A stretch of DNA of 14,355 bases from Methanocrinis alkalitolerans (GCF_029167205.1 NZ_JARFPL010000047.1:1-14355), one strand, 5' to 3'; shown: positions 6,554 through 13,813, numbered from the stretch's first letter. The notes: generated by a model not told the origin, from the letters alone. A program made the numbers and translations.

Positions 6554-8070
6554 TGGAGACGAAGAAGGGGGACGAGGCGGTCAGGGAGGCCCTGGACTAC
6601 GCCTTCAACGTCGTAAGCCATAACCTGGAAAGCCGAAAGCTCGAGCTGAAGTTCGAGGAGATCGGGGTCGTATCCTTCGTGGGCAAAGGCATCGCTCGCA
6701 TCAGAGGACTGCCCCACGTTCGGTCTGAAGAGGTCGTCTTATTTCCCGGCGACCGGCTCGGGATCGCCTTCAACCTCGACCCTGAAGAGGTGGCGGTCCT
6801 CCTCCTCGACAAGAGCGAGAAGGTCAGGGCCGGGCAGGTGGTCCACCGGACCGGAAAGGTTATGGAGGTGCCGGTGGGCGAGGAGCTTCTGGGGCGGGTC
6901 GTGGACGTCGTAGGCAGGCCTCTGGACGAGGGCGAGCCGATCGCGACCTCGGAGAGAAGATCCATCGAGAGGGTAGCTCCGGCGATCATGGATCGATCTC
7001 CCGTCAACGTCCCCCTGGAGACGGGGGTGATGGCGGTGGACGCCATGGTTCCCATCGGCCGCGGCCAAAGAGAGCTGATCCTCGGAGACCGGCAGACCGG
7101 CAAGACCGCCGTCGCCATCGATGCCATCATCAACCAGAGGGATAAAGACGTCGTTTGCGTCTACTCATCCATAGGTCAGGAGAAGTCGGAGGTGGCAAAG
7201 ACGATCGCAGATCTCCGAAAGAACGACGCCATGGAGAATTCCGTCGCCGTCGTCGCCAGCGGGGACGATCCGCCCGGCTTAAACTACATCGCTCCCTACT
7301 CCGCCACCACCATCGCCGAATACTTCGTGGATAAGGGGCAGGACGTTCTGATCGTCTACGACGATCTGACCCGCCACGCCCGATCTTACCGGGAGCTCTC
7401 CCTCCTCCTCCGCCGCCCGCCGGGAAGGGAGGCCTTTCCCGGGGACATATTCTACATACATTCGAGGCTTCTGGAGAGGGCCACGAACCTCAAAGACGGC
7501 GGCTCCCTCACCGCCCTTCCCATCATCGAGACCCAGGCCCAGGACATCTCCGCCTACATCCCCACCAACCTCATCTCCATCACCGACGGCCAGATCTACC
7601 TCTCCCCCCAGCTTTACGGAAAGGGGATCCTTCCGGCCGTCGATGTGGGCATGTCCGTCTCCCGGGTCGGAGGTAAAAGCCAGCTTCCGGCATACTCCAA
7701 GCTGGCCGGCGACCTGCGGCTCACCTACTCCACGTTCGAGGACCTGGAGGCCTATACCCGGTTTGGGACGCGGCTCGACGAGGATACCCGAAAGACCCTG
7801 GAGCGGGGGCAGAGAATCCGGGAGGTGCTGAAGCAGCCCCAGTTCGAGCCGATCCCGGCCCCCGAGCAGATCGCGGTCCTTTGGGCGGTGACGGCGGGGC
7901 TTCTGGACACTGTCCCCCTCGGCGATGTCCCCGGAGCGAAGGAGGCGATAAGAAAGGCCCTTCGAGAAAGGCTGCCGGAGATCAGCTCGAGGATCGGGTC
8001 GGGGGAGAAGCTCGGCTCCCAAGATCGAGATCTGCTCCTCGCGACCTTCAAAGATGCTCTTGCTGCGTGA
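6550..8070 (+). CDS. atpA: N-type F1Fo ATPase, subunit alpha
   Basis: The non-catalytic nucleotide-binding subunit of F1, 506 residues. Walker A GDRQTGKT is at residues 179-186, Walker B VLIVYDD follows, and the catalytic-site Arg finger is R372 in SVSRVGG. The N-terminal beta-barrel has the usual EEIGVVSFVGKGIARIRGLP pattern. It begins with ATGATG; the first ATG overlaps the atpF stop (ATGA). Length and motifs are normal for the family. Unlike every other junction in the operon, the next gene does not follow closely: a 61-base spacer of tandem repeats separates it from atpG. Confidence 0.97.
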   Translation: MMETKKGDEAVREALDYAFNVVSHNLESRKLELKFEEIGVVSFVGKGIARIRGLPHVRSEEVVLFPGDRLGIAFNLDPEEVAVLLLDKSEKVRAGQVVHRTGKVMEVPVGEELLGRVVDVVGRPLDEGEPIATSERRSIERVAPAIMDRSPVNVPLETGVMAVDAMVPIGRGQRELILGDRQTGKTAVAIDAIINQRDKDVVCVYSSIGQEKSEVAKTIADLRKNDAMENSVAVVASGDDPPGLNYIAPYSATTIAEYFVDKGQDVLIVYDDLTRHARSYRELSLLLRRPPGREAFPGDIFYIHSRLLERATNLKDGGSLTALPIIETQAQDISAYIPTNLISITDGQIYLSPQLYGKGILPAVDVGMSVSRVGGKSQLPAYSKLAGDLRLTYSTFEDLEAYTRFGTRLDEDTRKTLERGQRIREVLKQPQFEPIPAPEQIAVLWAVTAGLLDTVPLGDVPGAKEAIRKALRERLPEISSRIGSGEKLGSQDRDLLLATFKDALAA

Positions 8071-8073
8071 AAG

Positions 8074-8125
8074 GCGGATTTAGGAAGCGGATTTAGGAAG
8101 CGGATTTAGGAAGCGGACTTGGGAG
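8074..8125 (+). repeat. 13-bp tandem repeat in the atpA-atpG spacer
   Basis: Three perfect copies of GCGGATTTAGGAA (8074-8086, 8087-8099, 8100-8112) are followed by a diverged fourth copy, GCGGACTTGGGAG (8113-8125). The end of the fourth copy, together with the next base, gives GGGAGG, the ribosome binding site for atpG six bases upstream of its ATG. Each perfect copy carries a weaker purine-rich AGGAAG at the same place. The array therefore looks like a ribosome-binding-site unit multiplied by slippage. Confidence 0.93.
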
Positions 8126-8131
8126 GCGATC

Positions 8132-9028
8132 ATGGAAGAGCTCGAACGGGTAAAGAGAAAGATCAAAAGTGCGGGGGAGCTGCAGTCGGTGGTCAAGATC
8201 ATGAAGGCGATCAGCTCGACCAACATCCGCGAATATGAGCGAGCGGTCGAATCTCTCGCCGAGTACAGCAGGTCCATCGAGATGGGGCTTTCTGTGGTGA
8301 TGATGAAGAGCGGGAAGATCGTTCCGGCCTTCTCCCCTGCAAGGGAAGGAGGGCTTCTGGGGGCGGTGATCTTCGGCTCCGATCAGGGGCTCTGCGGCAA
8401 GTTCAACGAACAGATCGCAAGCTTTGCCCTCGGCATCCTGGCCGAGATGGAAAATGAGGAGACCAGGGCCGTGGCCGTCGGCGAGCGGGTCATCGGCCAC
8501 CTCGAAGACGGGGGCCTCTCGATCGAGGCGCAGTTCTCCTTCTCGGGAGATTTTCTCGGCATAACCGAGGTGATGGGTGAGGTTCTGGTGAAGATCGAGG
8601 AGTGGCGGATCGAGGGGGGCCTGGATAGGATCGTCCTCTTCTACAACAGGCCGGAGTCGGGACCGATGGCGATCTTCCGCCCATCGATGGCCCGCCTCCT
8701 CCCCCTCGACGAAAGATGGATGAACGAACTCACCAAAAGGAGGTGGCCCTCCCGGTCTCTTCCCACCTTCTCCATGGACCCGGACTGGCTCTTCTCCTCC
8801 CTCGTCCGGGAGCATATCTTTTCCTCCCTCTACCGGGCCTTTGTAGAGTCGCTGGCAAGCGAGAACGCCAGCAGGCTCTCGTCGATGCAGGCGGCGGAGA
8901 GGAACATCGAGGAGCACCTCAACGAGCTTTCCAGCCAGTACCGAAAAAGGCGTCAGGAGGCGATCTCCTCGGAGATGCAGGACGTGCTGGTGGGGTTTGA
9001 GGCTCTGATGGGAGAGAGGAGAGGCTGA
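8132..9028 (+). CDS. atpG: N-type F1Fo ATPase, subunit gamma
   Basis: The rotating central shaft of F1, 298 residues. The N-terminal helix has the family pattern IKSAGELQSVVKIMKAISST, the middle domain has GSDQGLCGKFNEQI, and the C-terminal helix ends with the conserved RRQEAISSEMQDVLVGFEAL. The start is ATG 8132 with GGAGG five bases ahead. It is the last gene of the operon, as usual for N-ATPases. No strong terminator is visible after it, only an AT-rich stretch. Confidence 0.95.
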   Translation: MEELERVKRKIKSAGELQSVVKIMKAISSTNIREYERAVESLAEYSRSIEMGLSVVMMKSGKIVPAFSPAREGGLLGAVIFGSDQGLCGKFNEQIASFALGILAEMENEETRAVAVGERVIGHLEDGGLSIEAQFSFSGDFLGITEVMGEVLVKIEEWRIEGGLDRIVLFYNRPESGPMAIFRPSMARLLPLDERWMNELTKRRWPSRSLPTFSMDPDWLFSSLVREHIFSSLYRAFVESLASENASRLSSMQAAERNIEEHLNELSSQYRKRRQEAISSEMQDVLVGFEALMGERRG

Positions 9029-9423
9029 AGCTCATGAGAGGACATTTTATGGAGATAGAAAAATAAAAGTAAAAATCTATATTTATGGTTTTAGCCTTGC
9101 GCTAATTTAATAGAATCGAAATAGGCCGCGCTAATTTAAAATATAGTCTGGGCCGCAATCGGTAATCTACCTATAACGAGTTGTTGCACATGAAAAACCT
9201 AAACAAGGAACCACATCCATTTTGGTGGCACTTTTTGGGGCCAATACGATGATGCAATCGACCACCTTCTACCCAAGTGACTTGAGATGGTAAGATCAAC
9301 TCATCTGCGGTAGACTACCCGAGGATGACAAGTGCAAACAATTTGCGCTCTACTCCAGAAATGCTATACTCAGTTTGATCGGAGAAGATTTCAAGAGCTT
9401 CCAACTATGAATCCATCGAACCC
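9029..9423. other. AT-rich intergenic region with a 12-bp direct repeat and transposase debris
   Basis: This 395-base gap is clearly more AT-rich than the flanking genes. GCGCTAATTTAA occurs twice (9099-9110 and 9128-9139), 29 bases apart, and the second copy runs into a TATA-like TTTAAAATATA. The repeat could be a regulator site or an insertion scar. From about 9150 the sequence looks like a decayed transposase gene (separate entry). No intact gene is seen on either strand. Confidence 0.5.
9150..9410 (+). pseudogene. Degraded IS1-type transposase fragment
   Basis: One frame from 9150 to the stop at 9408-9410 reads as protein-like sequence broken by two TAA codons (9174-9176 and 9291-9293). 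The pieces RVVAHEKPKQGTTSILVAL, FYPSDLRW and GRLPEDDKCKQFALYSRNAI follow, in order, the pattern I recall for the C-terminal half of archaeal and bacterial IS1 transposases (KRVVAH, then FY-x-x-D-x-W, then LPED, then an N-x-x-L helix). The first TAA sits where that pattern has Lys (AAA to TAA is one change). The alignment is by eye and weak in places; the reading could still be chance. Confidence 0.35.
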
Positions 9424-10974
9424 ATGATCGACCCCGAACCCCTCCCCCACCTCCCCGGCTGCTACCTCTTTACTGACGCCTCGGGCGAGGTGATCTACGT
9501 CGGAAAGGCCCGGGACCTCAAGAAGAGGGTGGCGAGCTACTTCCAGAAGAGGGAGACGGACCCCAAGACCGCAGCCCTCGTCTGCGCCGCCCGGGGCCTC
9601 GACTTCATCGTCACCGACAGCGAGGTGGAGGCGCTCCTTCTGGAAAACTCCCTCATCAAGAAGCACTGGCCCAAGTACAACGTGCGGCTGAAGGACTCTT
9701 CCCGGTACGCCTCGATCCACATAACCGACGAGGAGTATCCCCGGATCCACATCTCCCGGAGGCGGACCGCTCCAGGCAGCTACTTCGGCCCCTTCGTCTC
9801 CGCCCGGGAGAGGGACCTCGTCTTCTCCGTCGTCCGGAAGACCTTTGGCCTGCGGACCTGCAGGAGGCTTCCCAAGAGGGCCTGCCTGAGGTACCACATG
9901 GGTGCCTGCTCCGGCCCCTGCATCGGAAAGATCACGCCCATAGAGTACAGGGCGCGAGTGGCAAGGGCCGAGGCGGTCCTGAAGGGGAGGACCGGCGAGT
10001 TGATCGCTTCGCTAAAAGAAGAAATGGCCGACCTCGCCGGAAGGCGGGAGTTTGAGCAGGCGATGGAGCTTCGCGACGAGATCAGGGCCCTGGTGAGCCT
10101 CCAGGAACGGCAGAAAGTCGAGCGGAATAAGAGGTTCGACGAGGACGTCCTCACCTACGCCGCCGATGGGGAGGAGGTCTATCTGATGCTCTTCAAGGTC
10201 TACAAGGGTACCCTGGAGGGTAAAGAGGAGTTCGTCTTCCCCCGGACCGAGAGCTTCCTCGAGGAGTTCATCGTCCAGTACTACTCCGAAAACGACCCCC
10301 CCGAGGAGCTGATCGTCGGCGAACCCCTGGACGGCTCCCTCGTCGACTTTCTATCCCACATCAAAGGGAGGCGGGTCAGGGTGACGGTCCCAAAGCAGGG
10401 GGAGAAGAGGAAACTTCTCGACCTCGCCGATAAGAACCTCTTGATCCGGTTCTTCGGGGGCGACAGAAAGCTCGCCGCCCTCGCCGAGGCACTCTCCCTC
10501 CCCGAGCCGCCGAAGGTGATCGAGGTCTTCGACGTCTCAACCCTCGCAGGATCCTTCACCGTCGGCTCGATGGTAGCGTTCAGGGACGGCAGGCCCGATA
10601 AGAAGGGGTACCGCCGCTTCAAGGTCAGGACCGTCGAGGGGATCGACGACTTCGCCTCCATCGGCGAGATCGTCCGGAGGAGGTACGTTCGGCTGAAGGA
10701 GGAGGCGGGGGAGATGCCCGACCTGATCGTCATCGACGGGGGCAAGGGGCAGCTCTTCGCTGCCAGCCGGGAGATCCGAAACCTCGGCCTCTCCATACCC
10801 GTCATCTCCATCGCCAAGAGGGAGGAGGAGATCTACGTTCCGGGGCGGATCCGGCCCCTTCCCCTCAGAAAGGACGACGAGGCCTCTCTCTTCGTCCGGG
10901 AGATGAGGGATGAGGCCCACCGGTTTGCGATCAAGTACAACCGACTGCTGAGAAAGAAGGCGATTACGTCTTGA
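9424..10974 (+). CDS. uvrC: UvrABC excinuclease subunit C
   Basis: The dual-incision nuclease of nucleotide excision repair, 516 residues. The GIY-YIG 3'-incision domain is at the N-terminus (PGCYLF at about 11-16, VIYVGKARDLKKR at 24-36, with the ENSLIKK Glu following). Four Cys at 146, 154, 162 and 166 (TCRRLPKRACLRYHMGACSGPC) match the iron-sulphur ligand set reported for UvrC. The UVR domain that binds UvrB follows (REFEQAMELRDEIRAL). The RNase H-like 5'-incision domain contains FDVSTLAGS, LIVIDGGKGQL and DEAHRFAIKYNR, with Asp, Asp and His of the active site. The protein ends there, without the C-terminal helix-hairpin-helix pair of the roughly 600-residue bacterial enzymes. uvrA and uvrB are not in the window. 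GC-rich codon use matches the neighbours. Confidence 0.95.
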   Translation: MIDPEPLPHLPGCYLFTDASGEVIYVGKARDLKKRVASYFQKRETDPKTAALVCAARGLDFIVTDSEVEALLLENSLIKKHWPKYNVRLKDSSRYASIHITDEEYPRIHISRRRTAPGSYFGPFVSARERDLVFSVVRKTFGLRTCRRLPKRACLRYHMGACSGPCIGKITPIEYRARVARAEAVLKGRTGELIASLKEEMADLAGRREFEQAMELRDEIRALVSLQERQKVERNKRFDEDVLTYAADGEEVYLMLFKVYKGTLEGKEEFVFPRTESFLEEFIVQYYSENDPPEELIVGEPLDGSLVDFLSHIKGRRVRVTVPKQGEKRKLLDLADKNLLIRFFGGDRKLAALAEALSLPEPPKVIEVFDVSTLAGSFTVGSMVAFRDGRPDKKGYRRFKVRTVEGIDDFASIGEIVRRRYVRLKEEAGEMPDLIVIDGGKGQLFAASREIRNLGLSIPVISIAKREEEIYVPGRIRPLPLRKDDEASLFVREMRDEAHRFAIKYNRLLRKKAITS

Positions 10975-10984
10975 ACCGACATCC

Positions 10985-11009
10985 TGGGATCGCCGATCCC
11001 AACTTTTTT
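10985..11009 (+). terminator. Hairpin and T-tract terminator after uvrC
   Basis: TGGGATC (10985-10991) and GATCCCA (10995-11001) form a perfect 7-bp stem with a 3-base loop, followed after two bases by six T (11004-11009). It begins 11 bases after the uvrC stop codon. It runs into the possible TTG start of the mtrH frame at 11008, which argues for the later start at 11047. Confidence 0.7.
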
Positions 11010-11046
11010 GGCCAGGGAGCACAAATTCAGGTTTGAGGCGTTGGAG

Positions 11047-11970
11047 TTGTTCAGGTTTGCGCGAGATCAAGAGGTTGTGAACGTCGCTGGGGTGAAGATC
11101 GGAGGCCAGCCGGGAGAGTACCCGACGGCCCTCTGCGGCACCATATTCTATCAGGGCCACGGGATCGTGGAGGACGAGGAGAAAGGGACCTTCGACGAGG
11201 AGGCTGCCGCCGGACTGATCGACCGGCAGACGGCCCTCTCGGAGGAGACGGGAAACCCCGCCGTTTTACATATATACGCCAGGACCCCGGAGGCCTTCGG
11301 CCGCTACCTCGACTTCGTCGATCCCCTCTGGTCCGGCCCCCTCATCCTCGACTCCGCCGATGCCGGGACGAGGATCGCCATGGCGGAGGCGGTCTCGGAG
11401 GTCGGCCTCGCCGACCGGTCCATCTACAACAGCATCGGCCTCGCCACGAAGGACCGCGAAGAGGAGGCCCTCGCCCACTTCGAGGTCGACTCCGCCATCC
11501 TCCTGGGCTACAACCCCGCCGACTCCACCGTCGAGGGGACGATAAAGGCCCTGGAGGAGGGGGATGCTGGGAGGTCTGGAGGATTGATCGACCTCGCTCG
11601 CCTTCTGGGGATGAACAACCTCCTCATCGACCCCGGCGTCGTCCCCCTGGGGGACGGGGCGGGGCGGTCTCTTCGGGCCACGGTACTTGCGAAGGCGAGG
11701 TTCGGCCTTCCGACGGGCTCCGGGATCCATAACGCCGTCTCCTCATGGCGGTGGCTCCGGGAAAAGGGCAGGGGTGCGAGGCACGTCTGCGACGCCGCCT
11801 CCGCGGGCCTGGAGATCCTGGCGGGGGGCGACTACATCCTCTACGGCCCCATCGAGAGGGCCAGTGAGGTCTTCCCGGTAGCGGCGATGGCCGACATCCT
11901 CGTCTGTGAGGCGGTGGGGGACCTGGACGTATGGCCCGCCGCGGGCCACCCCATCGAGAGGCTGATCTAG
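11047..11970 (+). CDS. mtrH: MtrH-family methyl-tetrahydromethanopterin methyltransferase (stand-alone)
   Basis: About 307 residues. MtrH carries the methyl group from methyl-tetrahydromethanopterin (or its sarcinapterin form) to a corrinoid cofactor, in the Na+-pumping MtrA-H complex during methanogenesis. The frame has the family N-terminus FRFARDQEVVNVAGVKIGGQ, the IFYQGH segment, and the TIM-barrel pieces LILDSADAGTR, NSIGLATKD, LLIDPGV and FGLPTGSGIHNAVSSW. The frame is open from TTG 11008, but that start lies in the T-tract of the uvrC terminator. TTG 11047 restores the usual MtrH N-terminus and has GAGG eight bases upstream. No mtrA-G genes lie beside it, so it may be a paralogue serving another corrinoid protein, or a complex subunit encoded apart. 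Confidence 0.85.
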   Translation: MFRFARDQEVVNVAGVKIGGQPGEYPTALCGTIFYQGHGIVEDEEKGTFDEEAAAGLIDRQTALSEETGNPAVLHIYARTPEAFGRYLDFVDPLWSGPLILDSADAGTRIAMAEAVSEVGLADRSIYNSIGLATKDREEEALAHFEVDSAILLGYNPADSTVEGTIKALEEGDAGRSGGLIDLARLLGMNNLLIDPGVVPLGDGAGRSLRATVLAKARFGLPTGSGIHNAVSSWRWLREKGRGARHVCDAASAGLEILAGGDYILYGPIERASEVFPVAAMADILVCEAVGDLDVWPAAGHPIERLI

Positions 11971-11985
11971 GGACCGATCTCAGCC

Positions 11986-11994
11986 TTTTTATAA
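11986..11994 (+). promoter_or_regulatory. T-run / TATA-like box between mtrH and the aconitase-X genes
   Basis: TTTTTATAA lies 16-24 bases after the mtrH stop and 22-30 before the ATG at 12016. It could end the mtrH transcript (T5) and also act as box A for the following pair. A strong GGAGG at 12004-12008 then lies just inside or ahead of the new transcript. The dual reading is an inference. Confidence 0.35.
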
Positions 11995-12015
11995 TCTGGA
12001 GCCGGAGGAAGAGAT

Positions 12016-13179
12016 ATGCATCTATCTCGGGAGGAGGAGCGAGCATACCAGGGCGAGGAGGGGGAGAGCCTCAGGAGGGCGATGGAGATCCTGGTAGCCC
12101 TCGGCGACATCTACGGCGCCGACCGGCTGATCCCCGTCAGATCCGTCCAGGTGGCGGGGGTCTCCTTCAAGACGATCGGGGAGGCGGGGCTGGAGTGGAT
12201 ATCAGACCTCCGGGGGAGGGTCGTCGTCTCGGCGGTCCTAAACCCGGCGGGGATGGACCTCACCCGGTGGCAAAAGATGGGTATCGACGAGAGGTTCGCA
12301 AAAAAGCAGCTGGAGATCGTCGAAGCCTACCGCCGCCTGGGCGTATCCCCGGACTGCACCTGCACCCCCTACCAGATCAGGCCCGAACTCGCCCGGAGGG
12401 GCGACCACCTCGCCTGGAGCGAGTCCTCCGCCGTCTCCTTCGCCAACTCCGTCATCGGGGCGAAGACCAACCGGGAGGGGGGGCCCTCGGCCCTGGCGGC
12501 TGCCCTGGTGGGAAAGACCCCCCGGTACGGCTACCACATCGAAGAGAAGCGGGTCCCCACCATCAACATCGCCGTCGAAGCAGACCTGAAGCCCTCCGAC
12601 TACGGGATCCTGGGTTACATCATCGGAAAGGAGGTGGGGGACGGGGTTCCCCGGTTCATATTCCGGAAAAGGCCCGATGTCGACGACCTGAAGGCCCTGG
12701 GGGCGGCGATGGCGGCGAGCGGCTCCGTCGCCCTCTACTACTTCGATGAGGAAGCGCCCGCGGCTCCGAAGGGATCTGAGGAGATCCTGGTCAGCGATAG
12801 AGACCTCCAGGATGTCCGCCAGGAGTGCGCCCCCGACGACGAGGTGGACGTCGTCGCCATCGGATGCCCCCACTCCTCGGAGAGGGAGCTCGCCGAGGTT
12901 GCCCGCCTCCTGGAGGGAAATAAGGTGGAACGGGAGCTATGGATCTGCACCGCCCGGGCCACCGCCGAGAGACGGAGCGACCTGGTGGGTAAGATCGAGA
13001 GGTCGGGGGCGCGGGTCTTCTGCGACACCTGCATGGTGGTATCCCCGGCGAGCGATAGGTACAGAAAGATGATGGTCAACTCCGGAAAGGCCCTGGCATA
13101 CATCCCCACCCTCTGCAAGATGAAGGCCGCCTATGGGAGCGTCGAGGAGTGCGTCAGAGCCGCCACCAGGAGGGTCTGA
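12016..13179 (+). CDS. Aconitase X large (catalytic) subunit, probable phosphomevalonate dehydratase large subunit
   Basis: A 387-residue protein of the aconitase-X catalytic family (formerly DUF521). In archaea this enzyme removes water from (R)-5-phosphomevalonate to give trans-anhydromevalonate 5-phosphate, in the modified mevalonate route to isoprenoid lipids. Visible family segments are QVAGVSFKTIGEAGLEW, NPAGMD, CTCTPYQ (C114, C116), AWSESSAVSFANSV, GARTN-like GAKTNREGG, CDTCMVVSP (C336, C339) and LCKMKAAYGS (C367). Cys from these clusters are the likely iron-sulphur ligands; which three are used cannot be told by eye. The start ATG 12016 has GGAGG seven bases upstream. The small subunit starts two bases after the stop, so the two are co-translated. 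Confidence 0.93.
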   Translation: MHLSREEERAYQGEEGESLRRAMEILVALGDIYGADRLIPVRSVQVAGVSFKTIGEAGLEWISDLRGRVVVSAVLNPAGMDLTRWQKMGIDERFAKKQLEIVEAYRRLGVSPDCTCTPYQIRPELARRGDHLAWSESSAVSFANSVIGAKTNREGGPSALAAALVGKTPRYGYHIEEKRVPTINIAVEADLKPSDYGILGYIIGKEVGDGVPRFIFRKRPDVDDLKALGAAMAASGSVALYYFDEEAPAAPKGSEEILVSDRDLQDVRQECAPDDEVDVVAIGCPHSSERELAEVARLLEGNKVERELWICTARATAERRSDLVGKIERSGARVFCDTCMVVSPASDRYRKMMVNSGKALAYIPTLCKMKAAYGSVEECVRAATRRV

Positions 13180-13181
13180 CC

Positions 13182-13583
13182 TTGGAGATCCGATGCCACC
13201 GGATATCGGGGGGGAAGGCCACCGGCCCCGCCCTCGTAACGGAGGAGCCGATATCCTTCCTGGGGACCGTCGACCCCGAGACGGGAGAGGTCGTCGATCC
13301 CGGCCACCAGCTCTTCGGGAAGGCCGTCGCCGGGAAGGTCCTGATATTTCCCGGCGGGAAGGGGTCCACCGTCGGGTCCTACGTAATATACCAGCTGAAG
13401 AAGAGGGGCATCGCCCCGGCGGCGATGATAAACATAAGGTCTGAGCCGATCGTCGCTGTCGGCGCCATCATCAGCGGTATCCCCCTGGTGGACGGCGTCG
13501 ATGCCGGGATCCTCGCCACGAGAGACGGCACCATTCTGATGGTGGACGCTGACCGGGAAGTTATCAGGGTCGATGAGCCATAG
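13182..13583 (+). CDS. Aconitase X small (swivel) subunit, probable phosphomevalonate dehydratase small subunit
   Basis: A 133-residue swivel domain that completes the active site of the aconitase-X large subunit. It has the family pattern MEIRCHRISGGKATGPALV, then EEPISFLGTVDPETGEVVDP, GKVLIFPGGKGSTVGSYVIY (with the Ser-rich substrate loop GKGSTVGS), EPIVAVGAIISGIPLVD and a C-terminal DADREV. An upstream in-frame ATG at 13149 lies inside the large-subunit gene. TTG 13182 gives the usual N-terminus and has AGGAGGG eight or so bases ahead (13168-13174). It is arranged immediately after the large subunit, as in most archaea. Confidence 0.93.
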   Translation: MEIRCHRISGGKATGPALVTEEPISFLGTVDPETGEVVDPGHQLFGKAVAGKVLIFPGGKGSTVGSYVIYQLKKRGIAPAAMINIRSEPIVAVGAIISGIPLVDGVDAGILATRDGTILMVDADREVIRVDEP

Positions 13584-13587
13584 CCCT

Positions 13588-13620
13588 GCCTTCTATCTTT
13601 TCTTAAGACGTTTTCCTTAT
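13588..13620 (+). terminator. Pyrimidine-rich transcript end after the aconitase-X pair
   Basis: The stretch after the small-subunit stop codon has several short T-runs (TTCTATCTTTTCTT, then GTTTTCC) without a clear stem. Such U-rich tracts are the usual archaeal termination signal. Confidence 0.4.
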
Positions 13621-13625
13621 TGATC

Positions 13626-13742
13626 TAGGACTTACGCAGTTGAACAAAAAACCAGTAGCATGAAGCACCAAACTGTCTAAAACACAATCTTCTTGAAAGG
13701 CTCTGATGTGCTTGGTTTTGATTCTCAAGTGCGTAAGTCCTA
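13626..13742. mobile_element. MITE-like element with 13-bp perfect terminal inverted repeats
   Basis: TAGGACTTACGCA (13626-13638) and its exact reverse complement TGCGTAAGTCCTA (13730-13742) bound a 117-base non-coding segment. The similarity of the two ends continues imperfectly inward for about 20 more bases (TTGA, then AAAACCA in both arms). TGATC is present directly outside each end (13621-13625 and 13743-13747), which looks like a 5-bp target duplication; if the outermost TA is not part of the element, a TA duplication is the alternative reading. No transposase is inside, so movement would depend on an enzyme elsewhere. It lies in the gap between the aconitase-X operon and the next gene, where it does no obvious harm. 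Confidence 0.8.
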
Positions 13743-13813
13743 TGATCGTTATCAGAATCTCGCCGCTTCTGAAGCACGACGGTGCCCTTTGGCCCAGACG
13801 ATGGATGAAAAAA

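Noticed and set aside
7279..8022. 247-codon minus-strand frame inside atpA
   Set aside because: Antisense shadow of the alpha subunit; long only because stop codons are rare in this GC-rich DNA.
8074..8125. Possible CRISPR-like array
   Set aside because: The 13-bp units are directly adjacent with no unique spacers; it is a simple tandem repeat.
8093..8917. Long minus-strand frame (274 codons) across atpG
   Set aside because: It lies fully antisense to the clearly identified gamma subunit, has no family pattern, and arises from the GC-rich codon pattern of the real gene.
9190..9251. Short frame beginning MKNLNKEPHPFWWHFLGPIR
   Set aside because: Only 20 codons with no ribosome binding site, and it overlaps, in another frame, the more convincing transposase remnant.
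11931..12749. 272-codon plus-strand frame overlapping mtrH and the aconitase-X large subunit
   Set aside because: It is a Gly/Pro/Arg-rich shadow frame of the real large-subunit gene, without recognisable domains.
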